Below are positions 1-12,419 of a stretch of 64,000 nucleotides of DNA, one piece after another. Source of the stretch: Owenia fusiformis. Taxonomy: Eukaryota > Annelida > Polychaeta > Sabellida > Oweniidae. Each line of letters begins with the position of its first letter. Position 1 is the stretch's first letter. The position numbers were made by a program, and so were the translations under genes. Location: positions 12,406,348-12,470,347 of the forward strand of contig CAIIXF020000006.1 in assembly GCA_903813345.2 (NCBI GenBank). Reading direction: 5' to 3'. The notes below the pieces were generated by a model that saw nothing but the letters and a program-made list of their open reading frames with translations, was not told where the DNA came from and did no database searches.

Positions 1-69
1 GCTACATGTTTTGTGATGTAAATGCGTATCACATGACAAGTAAGATATTTCTTAAATTTTCTGTTTCAG

Positions 70-3000
70 TTGCCAGTAAAACCAACACCCACTTGAAAAA
101 CAAGTACCAAACAAATCCCTACTATCAACCAATCAACAGCAACGACCCACTTCGCGGAGAGAGATCAAACGAGTACATGATAAAGAGAAAGATATTTGTT
201 GGATACGACAAATCTAGTCGACCTGTAAGATATGATAACAATACGATTGAGACGAACATAGCAATGTCATTGTACCATATATTGGATACGGTGAGTAAAT
301 TAAGAAGTGCCTCAGATTATATAGATGACAATTATATTATGCATGATAACTTCGAACATATTAGAAATATCGGAAATTACCAAAGCACGCGTCCTTCGTG
401 TAAGACCAGAATTATAAAGAGACAAATAGAAGTAGCATAAATTGTAATTGTATGTACATTAAACAAAATACAACTGTTGGGCAAGTTCCAGTATGTCCCC
501 TGACCACAGAGATTAAATTACAGAAAGAGCCGTAGCTTGAATTCGTGAATGCAACTTTCGGCTGTCGGCTAACGGATTAACCTACTATTTGACCAACTCA
601 TTTAAATATGAAAGGAATAATGGCAGATAGTATTCATATTTAAATGAATTGCTCATAAAATAGTAGGTTAATCCGACAGCCGAAAGTTGTATTTGCTAAT
701 ACGAGCTAAGTCAAACAAATGCGAAAGGTAGCCAGTTTGCAAGTTTCCCAACTCGATCTACATGTACCTTAATTGTAATATACGAGAGAGTAGTAAGAGT
801 TCGGGATGGGAATGTGATTGGAGGGTGTGGGATTCACTTAGCAAAATGCATTAATTTATAAAGGAAGATGTAGGGTAATGATAAATTGCAAAATATCCCA
901 GAGCATGATAAAGGGGTAACAAAGACTAGAGACCAGATAGGAATGGGTTTTCAAAAACATTCAAAAGTTATTTTGTCTCTGCATTCCATATTATGCTTAT
1001 TTTATGAAAAAAGTTTGATGTAATGATTTAAGTTCAGAATAATCCTTTTATTTTTTTAAGTTATCTGGTAAAAGAGTTGACTCCCTTTTCAAACCTCATG
1101 AACTTTGGATATCATAGTATCAAAAGTCTTCGGTAAGTTCTATTTTTGATCAAATGTCAAATTATAACTTCTCGGAAAGTTTTGACATTGCAATAAAAAT
1201 ATTAATGTCCAATCTTTTACGCTCTCTAGTCTTTCATGCCACTTTAACCCAACCATAGAATACCACAACGACAGCTTGTCAATAAAGTGTGCTGCTATAT
1301 AAACAAAATCAAAAGACTAATTAACAATTTAATTTAAATACAAGTACTTTGTAGAGGTCACAACATATATCATATGTTAATTTAAGAATTTTCCTCAATC
1401 GTTAAGTACAGTGATTTTACCCGTTTGATATTTTTAACATTTAAATGTTTTTGCCTATGTGCCAGGCCGCACAATTACTCGCAGAAAGTTTCGTAAATTG
1501 GCAAATTCTAAGGAAGTCGTGCTTTCTTGATGATGAATGTCCAAAGATGAGTATAATAAATTGATGCATTTCGTAAAGGTTGTCTCTTTGGGGCCATTGC
1601 TTTTTGATTGATCGGGAAGTAAGATGCTCCTAAACTCTTCGTACATCCACACCGTTGCATCTTGGCACTCAAAGTCATAAGGTTTTACCAGTCTGGTTTA
1701 TACCAGTCGTCTGGCTAAAATATACATTATCCAATAGTTGAAAATATTGAAAAATTGAGTTTTGTAACAAGAAGGATAGCGTGCAAAATCTGTATTCATT
1801 TTAAGTCACCATTCGTGGATTAGAGGTAAAGGTCGACACAAAATTTTAGAAACATACTGGACTAACCATGTCGCTAGAGCGCTGTTAAATGCACTACACG
1901 GTATTGGCTTTTTATTCAAATGTATTCTGTAGCTGTCATTGATAGATTTGTCGTATTCTGACACATCGGAAGTAGAATGGCATGAAGTTTCATAAGTAAT
2001 TTTACGACATGTTCGATTTATTCAAAGTGTGGGGAATTGGCTTGGAGAAATTGATTCATGCAAACGTTCGTAAATAGCAAAAACCTTTCCTGCTATCCGT
2101 CACCCGGGACATTTGATGTACTTAATGAAAACCTCCTACAACACGTTTATCTAATTAATATCCTATAGCCTAATGCAGTTTTATTTGTATTGCGTTTATT
2201 TGAGAAAAGGTCGATGGCAGATATGCAAAGCCACATTTTAAAGTCGGCTTTTAAAGATCCGGCTTCTGTGGTACATTTGAAGCCAGTTTTGAGAAGTCAT
2301 GTAAAGCTGGCTTCTAGAAAATTTAAGCTTGCATATAAAATCGAAACATCAACCTGTACGTATGACCAATTGCCCATACAAATGCATCTCTTAAATATTT
2401 TCCGTCCACATTTAGGTTTTGAAAAACATTACAATCTTGAATTCATCCTATTTTTTTTCGAGTTCGCCAATTATTTGTAAAACTATAAGGTTAGACCAAC
2501 TTGTTAGATGTGAATACCATTCTGATGATAAACATTCACAGATCAGTTCTGAACTGATTATACAACGTATTTCCGGTTCCGTAAGGCGGATCGCTCCTAT
2601 TTCAAAATTGGTTCCAAGTTGGAATCAGTTTATTAATTGGAAAGATTCATTTACAACAAGCCAGCTAGGCACGATTTACCTACTTAGAATGATTAAATTA
2701 CGTTAACGTTATTTACGTGTTACGGTGTGAATATCTTTGACGCGTTAATAATCTACTTTTTACGCGTCTTGAAATGTGTAGAAGTATAACAATACATTTC
2801 TCCAGATAGCCATCCACAGAAGCCAGCTTCTTATGCATACTACAGAAGTCGGCTTTGAAAGCCAGTTTTTAATGTGGTAGAATTGCCTTCGAGTACCTCT
2901 GGTTTATTTATTAGCACATTTTTATTGATAAGCTATCAAAGTAATTGTTTACATTTTTTAAAACAGTTTAAGAATATGATACGAAAATGCATGCGCTCAC

Positions 3001-6000
3001 TAAAATGTAGTCAAGATACGATACATGCTCTTCACGTGCAGCTATTTCAATATTTTGTAAATGGTACTATACTGATTTCGATGTATGTCTTATGCAAAGC
3101 CACATCATTTTAAGTTTGTGGAGAATACGTATATGTTTGGTCACTTTCACTTGTAATCGTTTAATGACAATGATGGACGCGTAAGCTTCACATTTGCTCT
3201 ACGGCTGGCGTACGGCGACCGTAGCTTCACAAAATCGATATAGAAAATCAACATCGTTCTGCTTAACCCTACACTTTATGCTGCATATTTCTTTTGGGAA
3301 GCTACGGTCGCCATACGGTTGTCTTGTGACTAAGGAATTATGTAAATGTACTATTTATTTCTTACAGAATGAGAAGTTTCAAACGCTGTCTGCCCTTGTC
3401 TCATTGCGTCTGGTAAGAATTCGTTTTACTTTTTTATTAGAGTTGGGATTAAACTCCTTGTTCAATTTTCCCAAATGACTCACAGTTTATGCTTTTTAGT
3501 GTTCGATCGAATAAATTAACGTCTGTATATGATTATAATCAGTAATAATAAGTAACTTCTAAATGTCACACGGTATTAAATGTCTCGTTCAAATGGTTTA
3601 AAGTTGTTAATTGATTCACCAAAAGGCCTATTATGGTTTTGTTCCGAAAGTTTTACAACGGCGTATGGTAACATATTGACATAAATATACCCTGTGGGAA
3701 GCTTCAGACCCACTCCTGATCCTAATGCTTCCGATATATAGGGATCACATAGATATAAAAACTTGAATTATACAAGGATTTGTTGATTCACTTCCGATCG
3801 AAATGTCATAATGACATAACAGCGGACACTCCATCTTGGGCTAAACTGCACTTTTCCTTTGGAGATGTATCTGATTTGCGACATTTGATGACTTTTTACT
3901 TTGGCGATTTTTAGATTTTTTCCAGAATAGGGCCATGTTTTGTATCGAATTGTAATTCTATTGATTTCAACATTAGCCGCCATGATGTTAGGAATATGTT
4001 CCTTTTTTGTTCCTCAAAATTTTAAGCAACGAATTTTTGGCTTTGTTGTCAAGCGAAAATGTTGTTTTGACGGTACGTCAAAGTCACTACACTGTAGCTG
4101 GGGTCAGTGATGTAGTCTAGTCAGTGAGCTTGACCATTTTACGACGAGGTCTGGATAGGATTAGTCGTCCATTTTGACCAGTTTATCAGAAGGTTTGAGT
4201 AGGCCTAGACATCCATTTTGACAAGTTTACCACAAGCCTATACATCCATTTTGACTACTTTATCACAAGGTCTGAGTACGTCAATACATGCACTTTGACA
4301 AATTAAGCCACGAGGTCTGAGTTGGCCTAGACATCCATTTCGACAAGTTTGTCACAAGGTCTGAGTAGATCTAGACACCCATTTGACAAGTTTAAAATTT
4401 ATCACAAGGTTTGACAAGTTTATCACACGGTCTGAGTAGGCCTATACATCCATTTTGACCAGTTTATCACAATGTCTGAATAGGTCTAACGCTACATGTA
4501 GTTACTGAGTTGGTCAGATTAACACAGACACTGTGTATGTCTATTCACAGTATTTAGTTCACAATGAAATGTATAGACAGTTTAGAATCAAAAGCTGAAA
4601 AATCGTCTGTCAGGATCTGCCATGATTCCAATACTTAATTTTATGCTTGTGTGAATCCATCAAATCCCTTCACTACATCACAGCGACGTTTATGTTCGTA
4701 TTTCATTAGGTATGAAACTGACTCAATGATGTATGGGATCAGACATGCTGTTTATATGATCAGAGAACATGTCCATGTAATCTTTTTATATTCAGTTGCA
4801 ACCCAGGGGTCGGTCCCACCGTTTGTCTCATCCTATTGTTCTATTAGAAACCCATTTCCACAAACCTCGTTGTTTCTCTAAATCAAACTACTCAGAAGAA
4901 CAGAAGTTTTGTATCCATGTATACAAATAGTACTTTGTATTAAATGAAATTATTCCATATTTTAGTAATCGCATGGTACACTGAACGTATAAATCAAATG
5001 GACCGATATTTACAAATGAAATAGTTAGTGACAACTGGTTTTACTAATGGACATCAAGAATACATTCCTGTTTTAGATTCACGACTGATTAGATAGCACA
5101 AAGAACATTAATTGCATGCGCTGACATGACATCGTAGTGACTTCCATTTCACTAGTATCTGATAAAGTATCAAACTTCAAAATAATGATTTAAGTCTTGG
5201 ACTCAGTGCAATGTGGAATGACCATTCATTGAGGTGTTGCTTTTCAAAATTTGCACGGGATGCGCCATCATCGAGTGTTAGTTTTAGAAAACAACGCCTG
5301 AAAGGAATGGTCATATTACAATGCATTGAGTGTCTTGGGCTTAGATACTTTTCACACATTGCAAAATATTTTCGACAGAATCATCTCAAAGAAACAAAAT
5401 CCCTAAAAGAACTTATTTACAATGAACATTCTCCCGTCCATCTGCTCTTTGATAGTAAATACAAGATGGAGTGAATGGAATAGCCAACTTAACAACGAGA
5501 CATCTTGCTATTGTTGCAATTGTTACAGGCAGGTTACATGAAATAGCGTGTTCTGATTGGCTCGAAACAAATCATTTGAAAATAAATCTCTGAAAGATGA
5601 TGTCCCGTATAATCCGTGTAAGATTATCACTGGTGATCCACTCGATTACGCTGGTTACCAAAACGAACCGTTTTGGTAACAAAATGTCGGAACGTCGAAG
5701 GTACGATTTTTCTTTTTTCCTTATATCACGCGTTGTAGGCGCATTCCCCACGACTTTTTTTTTCACAAACGTATATCAGTATCATATGTTATAGAAAATG
5801 TACATGTTTGCGAAAAAATAGCCCAGAAGACAACAGAATCGTCAATTTAATTACTCACTTAAGTTACATAAACGGTTTTTCGAAAAACGGTTAAGATCTG
5901 CACTTTTAACCCAAACCGTTTATGTAACTTAAGTGACGAATTAAATCGACGATTCTGTTGTCTTCTGAGCTATTTTTTCGCAAACATGTACATTTTCTAT

Positions 6001-9000
6001 AACATATGATACTGACATACGTTTGTGAGAAAAAACGTCGTGGGGATTCTGCCTACAACGCGTGATATAAGGAAAAAAGAAAAATCGTACCTTCGACGTT
6101 CCGACATTTTGTTACCAAAACGGTTCGTTTTGGTAACCAGCGTAATCGAGTGGATCACCAGTGATTATACTATTAAATATCCAGTAAAATTTGATTACAT
6201 GAAGGATATCTCATTCAATCTACCCTAATAAATGTAGTATATAAAGCCATTAGTTGTTCAAAACTCATTAAAGTTCTTAACATAAAAGAACTTTATGGCT
6301 GCCATAGTATCTAATTTTCCTAGGTAGAATGGGGTATTTGGATTTGACAGTATAATTTCCACGACGTTGATTTGATTTCAAGGATACATCGCAGAGTCGC
6401 ATTGAACTTTTTAACAATATATTAATTACATATTATTGCAGTGTCTCCTAGTCTCTATTTTAAATTTTTATCAATTCTCGTTCAAAATTTGAAACCGTAA
6501 TGTAAAGGTGAAAATGAAACTTGCCACTGCAGCAGCATGTGCCATCATAAAAGTATTGTTTGAGAATAAGTGCGATTGTTTGATTGCATATATCCAGTGC
6601 ATTTTTATACTATTTTCATTATATATATTGTAATTGATTAAATAAAATATTTTCAGCGATGGCGAGATGACTATCTGCATTGGAACGAAACGGAGTTTGG
6701 AGGAACTAAAACAATTTGGGTTAAAGCAAACAGAATCTGGACCCCTGATATTTTCATTTTCAATTTGTAAGTTCGGCAGACAAATGTAGCCTATGTATAA
6801 GCATTTACAAATAAATGGTAATGTAAATTGTAAAAGCTCAGTCAATGTTACAATATACAACAAGTTTATAATATTATAAACGTTTGTATATTCTTATGTT
6901 TCAGTGCAGACGATAGCTTTGACGACTTTATGAATACAAACGCCATTATTTCATCCAACGGCCATATACTATGGATGTTCCCGGCGGTCATCAAAATATA
7001 CTGTACCTTGAATGTACAATATTTTCCTTTCGATCACCAGAAATGCAGTATAGTATTCATATCCTGGACATATAGTGGATTTGAACTGAATCTCATAAAG
7101 GATAAAGATTTCAAAAATATGGTCTACTACAACTCTGAGAATCAAGAATGGTATGTTGATAGGATATCTGTTGAACGTCACGAGAAATTCTACGCATGTT
7201 GTGAGGAGCCATACCCGGATGTTACGTTTACTATACACATGCGCAGAAGGAGTTTATTCTACATTGTAAATTTGATATTTCCATGTGTGCTCATATATGG
7301 AACTTCATTTCTCGGATTTTTCCTACCAGTTGAATCAGGGGAGAAGGTGAATTTGGAAATTACAATCCTGCTAGCCCTCGTTGTGTTTCTTCTGTTGGTC
7401 GGGGAAACCCTTCCACCAACACCCGATGCTATACCCGTTCTCGGTAGGTATTCGTCCTACTTGAAAGCATTTTTGTCAAGTGTTAAAACTCTTCACTACA
7501 CCTTTATTTCACTGACTTCACATTTCATATTGAATACTGTTAACACTGTTTCGTTTGCGAGTTGTCGTTCAATAGTGTTATCATACACACATGTAGAATC
7601 TCCTAACACACTTGTTGCAACCGACTTAGGCACATCATCAGTTATTTTTGTGTCATTTGCATGTTTTTGTGTGTATATTGTGTTTGTTTCTATGAACACC
7701 AGTCTTGGCATTATGCTGGGAATCTATGACGTATTTCTGCGTTCTGACCACCTTCCCATTAACCTATAGTAATACTATGCATGTTAAAGACAGTCCAATT
7801 AGGTAACAGTTATGGTGGACACACTAATGCCACGTGCAAATGAGATAAAAAGTTACTCTGCTTTGGCCTCCTTAACTAATGCTTTCACTAAATGCCTTGT
7901 CACGGGGATAAATGCTGATGAATACTGATGGAAAGCTTGAACTTAACGCAGATTGCACGCATGTCTTTCTTCATTAGGAGTGCAAACCTTTTCGTTGCTG
8001 TTTGTTGTTGCCGCTGTACAGTGTTAATGATATGCATAAATGTTGCGATTTTAGCAAGTACTTTTTAGAAGTCGTGCAAGGAGGATTAGGAGTGCAACAC
8101 CGATATTCATGCCATATATAGTGTTATGACCTTGACCTTATCATCGCGTTGTCATGTCGTGAATACAAAATTCAAAATCAAAACGTCCGCTATTATTCAT
8201 TTCAAAAAGACCACGTGCACTATGGCAAGTGATTTTAGACAGTCATGTCTAAAAGAAGATCATCTTTTGAGTAAATAGGTTCAATATTTTGAATTTTTTT
8301 TGAATTTTGCGAATTGTTTGATTTATATTTTTATCATCATGGGTACTTCACTTAAAAGAAAATATATTGTTTTAATAAAAACCACTGTATTTATGCCCAG
8401 AAAGTACTCATGGTGAAAGATATGACCGTCTAAAATCACTTGCTATACTTCACGTGGTCTTTTGAATTGCGAGATCTTATTTCCCAACAAAAAATTCAAA
8501 ACACACAATTACAAAAAGTGATCAAGATCTTAGTTCAAATCTTTTGGATCACTGATTAATGAATTGATTGTCAGTAATTATAAAAAATAACGACATTTTC
8601 AATGTTGTCATCGATTAAGGTCAAGGTCAAATATCGAGTTGAGACCCTTGGAGCCAATCCTCCTTGGAAGTCGTGGTAATAGTCGATTAGTGCTTAGCTC
8701 GTTTGCATTAGTTTTGTTTAGTTATCTTTTCGTTGTTTTAGCCGCGTCGTTTGATGGTATAAGTACTCGATGTTTCAACGTTGGTGCAATATAGCCTGAT
8801 TGTGAGCACAATTTCGAGTTAGTCAAATATCAAAGTTTGATTTATATTTTAATAATAAATATTTGTCAATGAATGTTCAATGTGTGATAGGTGGCTTGCA
8901 TTAGCAACTCATTTTTGTTTTAGGAGCTCTTTATGCGGCGACTATATTCATGGCTTCTGTTGGCCTTTTCCTTGCTGTAGTCAGTACTAACAGATACTAT

Positions 9001-9933
9001 AAAACAGTGCGCATGCGTAATGGCAAACCCAAGAAAGTGACACAAAATGATGCATCTTCAACGGCATTAGTCAATGGTGTAAAACATGGAGAAAAATGCT
9101 ATCGCCTATTAAATGCAGTTACCAGTTGCTTGTGCGGATTTAAATCAAAATGTCCGTCATGCCCGAAACCTTCAGGTTTAAATGGGCTGCTAGAAAAATG
9201 CTCATGTTGTGGGAGCACTAAAAATACATTATCAGGAAAATATAAGCATAGCTACCAGAGGGCACCGTGTGTTACGGAAATTGAAGACATCCATCATAGC
9301 ACGCCATCTTTAAATAGCTCACAAAACACAGTTTGTTCATGTAGATTAGTTTTACGTTATTCCAAAAATGAGAAGGTGGTCAGTGTCAGGGAAACACGTG
9401 TTTAAGTTTAAATAGTTTTTAATCATTTGGGATATGTGATTTACCTTGCAGGGATTTTATATGGTACTACGATGCTGATGGTGTCTGTTGCTTTAGTGAT
9501 GGCTGTCATAGTAACAAATATCTACTTGCGAAAAGATTCCGGGAGAAAAGTCCCGCGCTTTATCATGCGCCTCCTAGTTGGAAGGGCACGTACCTCATTA
9601 GACATTAAGATCAGAAATGAGAACAACCTCCGTAACCTTGAGAACCATAATGACACTAAACTCGGATGTGAATCTCACAGAGCAGACTTTGAAGTTGATA
9701 CTTTATCAGATACTAGTGAAATGGATGCTTTAACATGCTCCTGTACGTGCGCTGGAAGATGTTGTCCAGAGGCAGATAAAATGAAAAAGGAGCCAGACCC
9801 CAGGACTATGTATGAATGGGAGCTTTTGGCAAAGTGTGTAGATAGAATCTTTTTCTGGGTATTTTTACTGTCAAGTATAACAGCTTTATTGGCAATGTTT
9901 TGTAGGATACCATTCGGACCAGAAATACCATGA
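70..9933 (+). CDS. Nicotinic acetylcholine receptor alpha-type subunit (Cys-loop channel), 5' end outside the window
   Basis: This is a subunit of a pentameric ligand-gated cation channel of the plasma membrane. Predicted exons are 70-290, 3368-3412 (45 nt), 6657-6766 (110 nt), 6905-7443, then one of two last exons (8924-9405 or 9452-9933). All have GT-AG borders and matching phases, and the 45-nt and 110-nt exons match the classic nAChR exon sizes. Seen in order: RPVR and SLYHILDT in the first beta strands; WTPDIF; a 13-residue Cys loop (CTLNVQYFPFDHQKC); a vicinal pair ACCEEPYPD, the alpha-subunit hallmark of loop C; M1 starting YIVNLIFPCVLI; M2 starting GEKVNLEITILL. In M2, position 2' is Asn and 4' is Glu, where Ser/Thr and Cys/Gly are usual; the -1' and 20' Glu are kept. 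The signal peptide and first exons lie upstream of the window. The family call is firm; the ligand and subtype are not known. Confidence 0.88.
546..696. repeat. Foldback element, about 40-bp arms
   Basis: The arms at about 546-590 and 655-695 are inverted copies sharing caactttcggctgtcgg and ttaacctactattt. The centre is AT-rich. It lies in the first receptor intron in the window and has no coding capacity. Confidence 0.7.
2222..2880. repeat. Imperfect foldback element with GAAGCCAGCTTCT-type arms
   Basis: The left end (about 2222-2320) and right end (about 2808-2880) are imperfect inverted copies built from agccacatt, agtcggctt and ggcttctgtgg. A short related piece (atgcaaagccacat) recurs near 3092. 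The element lies in the 3.1-kb receptor intron between 290 and 3368, where I see no other feature apart from foldbacks. Confidence 0.5.
3187..3331. repeat. Short foldback of the CACATTTG/ACGGCGACCGTA family
   Basis: The left arm contains cgtacggcgaccgtagcttc and the right arm gaagctacggtcgccatacg. The same end motif, with a flanking tcacattt, occurs at 40946-41738, and a related foldback lies at 47228-47336. It ends 36 bp before the 45-nt receptor exon. Confidence 0.6.
4130..4495. repeat. Minisatellite, about 40-50 bp period
   Basis: About seven diverged copies of a unit built from acatccattttgac, aagtttatcacaaggtctga and gtaggccta. It lies in the receptor intron between 3412 and 6657, is not coding, and varies in unit length. 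Confidence 0.7.
5188..5345. repeat. Foldback element, about 65-bp arms
   Basis: The sequence reads nearly the same on both strands. The left arm starts taagtcttggactcagtgca and the right arm ends tgcattgagtgtcttgggctta. Overlapping open frames on both strands here are products of the palindrome, not genes. Confidence 0.65.
5625..6167. repeat. Long foldback transposon-like hairpin, about 250-bp arms
   Basis: The arms at about 5625-5878 and 5913-6166 are inverted near-copies, from tatcactggtgatccactcg at the outside to taagttacataaacggtt next to the loop. The loop of about 35 bp has its own small palindrome (gtttttcgaaaaac). No transposase is encoded. The transcript of this receptor intron could fold into an unusually long hairpin. 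Confidence 0.85.
7444..8923 (+). other. Receptor intron before the alternative last exons
   Basis: The intron begins gtaggtatt directly after the M2-coding exon and ends ttttgttttag before exon A (or runs to 9451 if exon B is used). Its main content is the Mutator-like element at 8077-8666. An open frame runs from M2 into the intron to about 7769 but does not look like protein. Confidence 0.7.
8077..8666. mobile_element. Non-autonomous Mutator-like element with a 9-bp target duplication
   Basis: The element is bounded by terminal inverted repeats (caaggaggattaggag on the left, ctcctnggattgg-type complement ending aatcctccttg on the right). It is flanked on both sides by the direct 9-mer gaagtcgtg (8068-8076 and 8667-8675). 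Inside are nested inverted segments: gaccttgacctt against aaggtcaaggtc, and a strong pair aaaagaccacgtg...gcaagtgatttta (8205-8245) against its complement (8428-8465). A 9-bp duplication is typical of the Mutator superfamily. No transposase is present. Confidence 0.72.
8924..9405 (+). CDS. Alternative last exon A of the receptor: M3 with a Cys-rich tail and no M4
   Basis: The acceptor (tttttgttttag) joins in phase 1 to the donor at 7443, giving VLG-ALYAATIFMASVGLF, a third transmembrane segment. A hydrophilic, Cys-rich tail follows (CLCGFKSKCPSCP, CSCCGS) and ends in a TAA at 9403-9405. No hydrophobic M4 is encoded. A protein made with this exon would have three membrane segments and would lack the extracellular C-terminus of normal subunits. 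It may be a regulatory or dominant-negative isoform, or a decaying exon copy. An internal donor that leads to a further exon is possible (a gtggtcagt near 9374), but I see no target for it. Confidence 0.6.
9452..9933 (+). CDS. Alternative last exon B of the receptor: M3, cytoplasmic loop and M4
   Basis: The acceptor (ttaccttgcag) lies only 46 bp after the stop codon of exon A and has the same phase. It gives VLG-ILYGTTMLMVSVALVM for M3. A variable M3-M4 loop follows, with a Cys-rich patch CSCTCAGRCC. The conserved pre-M4 helix and M4 come next (YEWELLAKCVDRIFFWVFLL...) and the stop is TGA at 9931-9933. This exon makes a complete four-TM subunit and is probably the default one. Its M3 is clearly homologous to that of exon A, so the two arose by exon duplication. 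Confidence 0.75.
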
Positions 9934-12400
9934 TTTGACATCCTGACGATTTTGGGATGTATCTTACAGTGGATAATGTTCCGCTGTTCTTTGCGATCAT
10001 CGTGGATGATTTTGCGATGTTGATGGAAACACTTCGCAGAAGCGAAGATAGCAAAATTTCGGATGTTATTATTTATCCAAAGATTGTTTGTATTACATTG
10101 AGAGATCCCATCCACGTTATGTAGTCTCTCAAATCTAGTAGAATTGAAATAATCAGCATAGGATGAACAGGGTTGTAGTTGTCACGAGTGTGAGTTCTTA
10201 TTGTAAGGAACAATCTCGACATCTATAATAATGTACTGGATGTACAGCGAGTGGGTTATTTTGGACTTATAGATCATGGTATTGTCAAGAAGAATACAGA
10301 ATGTAATATTGATGCTTGTTGCCAATTCATGATTGAAGAGAAAATCATGAAAATACATGAGGATATTTAGCCGTATAACAGGAAGGAGTTCGCCAATTAT
10401 TGAGAGCCGATTATTAAAGAATCACGTATCATTCTATATTGAAATATAAACGCATGAGTGTATGTACTAACCAATCTACATAATGCACGAAGGCGAAAAG
10501 GCGAAGCCTGGGTGCTTTATCACACAAATGTTTTTATATTTCCAATATAGAAAAATACATGATTCTTTATTGCAATTCAAACATGACTCTCGTCAATGAT
10601 GAAGTAGAACAGTTTACCATTTACATCTACACGATTGTTGTCTTTGAAAAAATTAAATTTTAGGTGTCTTTGGACAAGTTTATTCTTCAGAAATACTAAA
10701 TAGGGGTATTCGGTTACAATTGATATCCGTATGAAAACTATTGAGAAGGGTTTCTTTGTCGAAAAATTAATTTGATGCAGAAAAATTATAAAAAACTGAG
10801 TTTGAAAATTATTGCATTGACTAAAATGAACACACGGATGATATGCTGTCACCCCTTTTTAAAGAATAGAACTGCTCAGTCGGTGCATTTATCAAAAATT
10901 AAATGCACAGGAAAATCATTTTCATGCATACATCAATAAATTAACACAATGAAATGCTTTAAACTGATTGGTTGAGACACACTTGGCGTGTTTGAATCTG
11001 TCATATTGCACTGGTAACTTACCAAATTATATGATTGGTTGAGAGTTTGTGCATTGGTCTGTCTAGCAATACTAAATGTGGGCAAAGATATTGAAATGAC
11101 CTACGGCAGTCACAACTATCGTATTTTTATATATCAATACGTAAGTGTAAATAAAAATAAATATAGACAATGACATATGTACCACATCACTTTTCATATA
11201 TTCAATGTATATACACCATGCATATTTTGTATTGTTGGACTGTGCTTTAGTATTTTATTCTACGAAATACATGACTGTTAATATAGTATGTTCTGTTAAA
11301 AGTTTACTGCTTCTGTAAATGTTGGCCCGTCCCAAAAGTATTAGGTGTGGACAAATTGAAATTTATTTTTTCTTTTCGTTTTCCGTTTTTGACCCTGAAA
11401 AGAAAAAGGTTTAAAGCGTCGTTGAATTACTCATTCAGTTTATCTCAGTCATAATAATAATTTTTGAGATTTTTTTAAAACTGATTCTGCAATAGTATGC
11501 AAAGTTTCATTTGTCTGTCACTCATGGTTTTCTGGAAACCACAATCGTTGATGAAAATCCATAATTTTGGTAAAACCTGTACATGTGCATGATATATAAT
11601 GTGGATTATTTAACAATCCAACAAATATTAAAATTATAAAGAAGTAATTTCAATTTGTTCACAAACCAATAAACATTTGGGTGCAAGCTTACTACCTAAA
11701 TGTATACTTCTAAAAGCAAAATAGCCAGTAAAGGCATAAATGTTTCCTGTCGAGCATTGTTTATGGTGTATTTTTTTGTATCAAAATTCGATACAATATT
11801 AGGCCTATATGCGAAAATCGAATATATTTTTACGTAAATCGAGTACTAGATATTTTCAAAAAATCACATTTGACAAAAAATATTCAATTTAAAATCAAAT
11901 TCACTTATTCAAATAAAATAGAAATGTTAAGGCGAATATTATTGAACCTTGAATCAAACATATGGAGTATAGTGCATCAAATATATTTAAATCCAAATCA
12001 CACAAATATATTTCACATCGCATATACTGTGTTACGCGGTAAACACGATACAAAAATATGTCATATTCCGCAACGAATATGGCATATTCACTTGCGGTGT
12101 ATGACAGATTCACCTGCAGTATATGGCATACAAACTAACCAATGAGAACGTGATACGGAAGTACGCAATTGGCAATTGCATCGATTGAACGAAATAGTAA
12201 AACGTTATTAATTATTGTAATGATTACTGAATCAACAGTACTCTGTGTATCGAATATATTAACTTAGCAGAAGTATCAGTCACCAATCTCGCGTAATAAA
12301 CTTACTCAATCACTCCAGGATTCATATATTAGTACTCGACGCACTAACTATAATGGTAATACAGCGTAGTTTTACATTTAGAGTCGATTCTCGCAACCAA
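9934..12400. other. Intergenic sequence downstream of the receptor gene
   Basis: AT-rich DNA with no open frame that looks like protein. The receptor 3' UTR should occupy its start, but I cannot place a poly(A) site. A partial copy of the tgcggtatatggcatattc repeat lies at about 12050-12130. Confidence 0.6.
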
Positions 12401-12419
12401 TCAAATCAAGGCTTTCTGT

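Noticed and set aside
5177-5474. Open frames of 60 and 87 residues on opposite strands
   Set aside because: Both arise from a short palindrome; no splice or family support.
5572-6228. Overlapping open frames on both strands sharing the peptide KKEKSYLRRSDILLPKRF
   Set aside because: They are mirror images of the two arms of the foldback element, not genes.
7496-7769. Continuation of the receptor frame past M2 to 7769
   Set aside because: It runs through the gtaggt donor into the intron; M3 is supplied by the later exons.
11870-12145. Pair of 91- and 70-residue frames on opposite strands
   Set aside because: AT-rich palindromic repeat sequence with no splice signals or family match.
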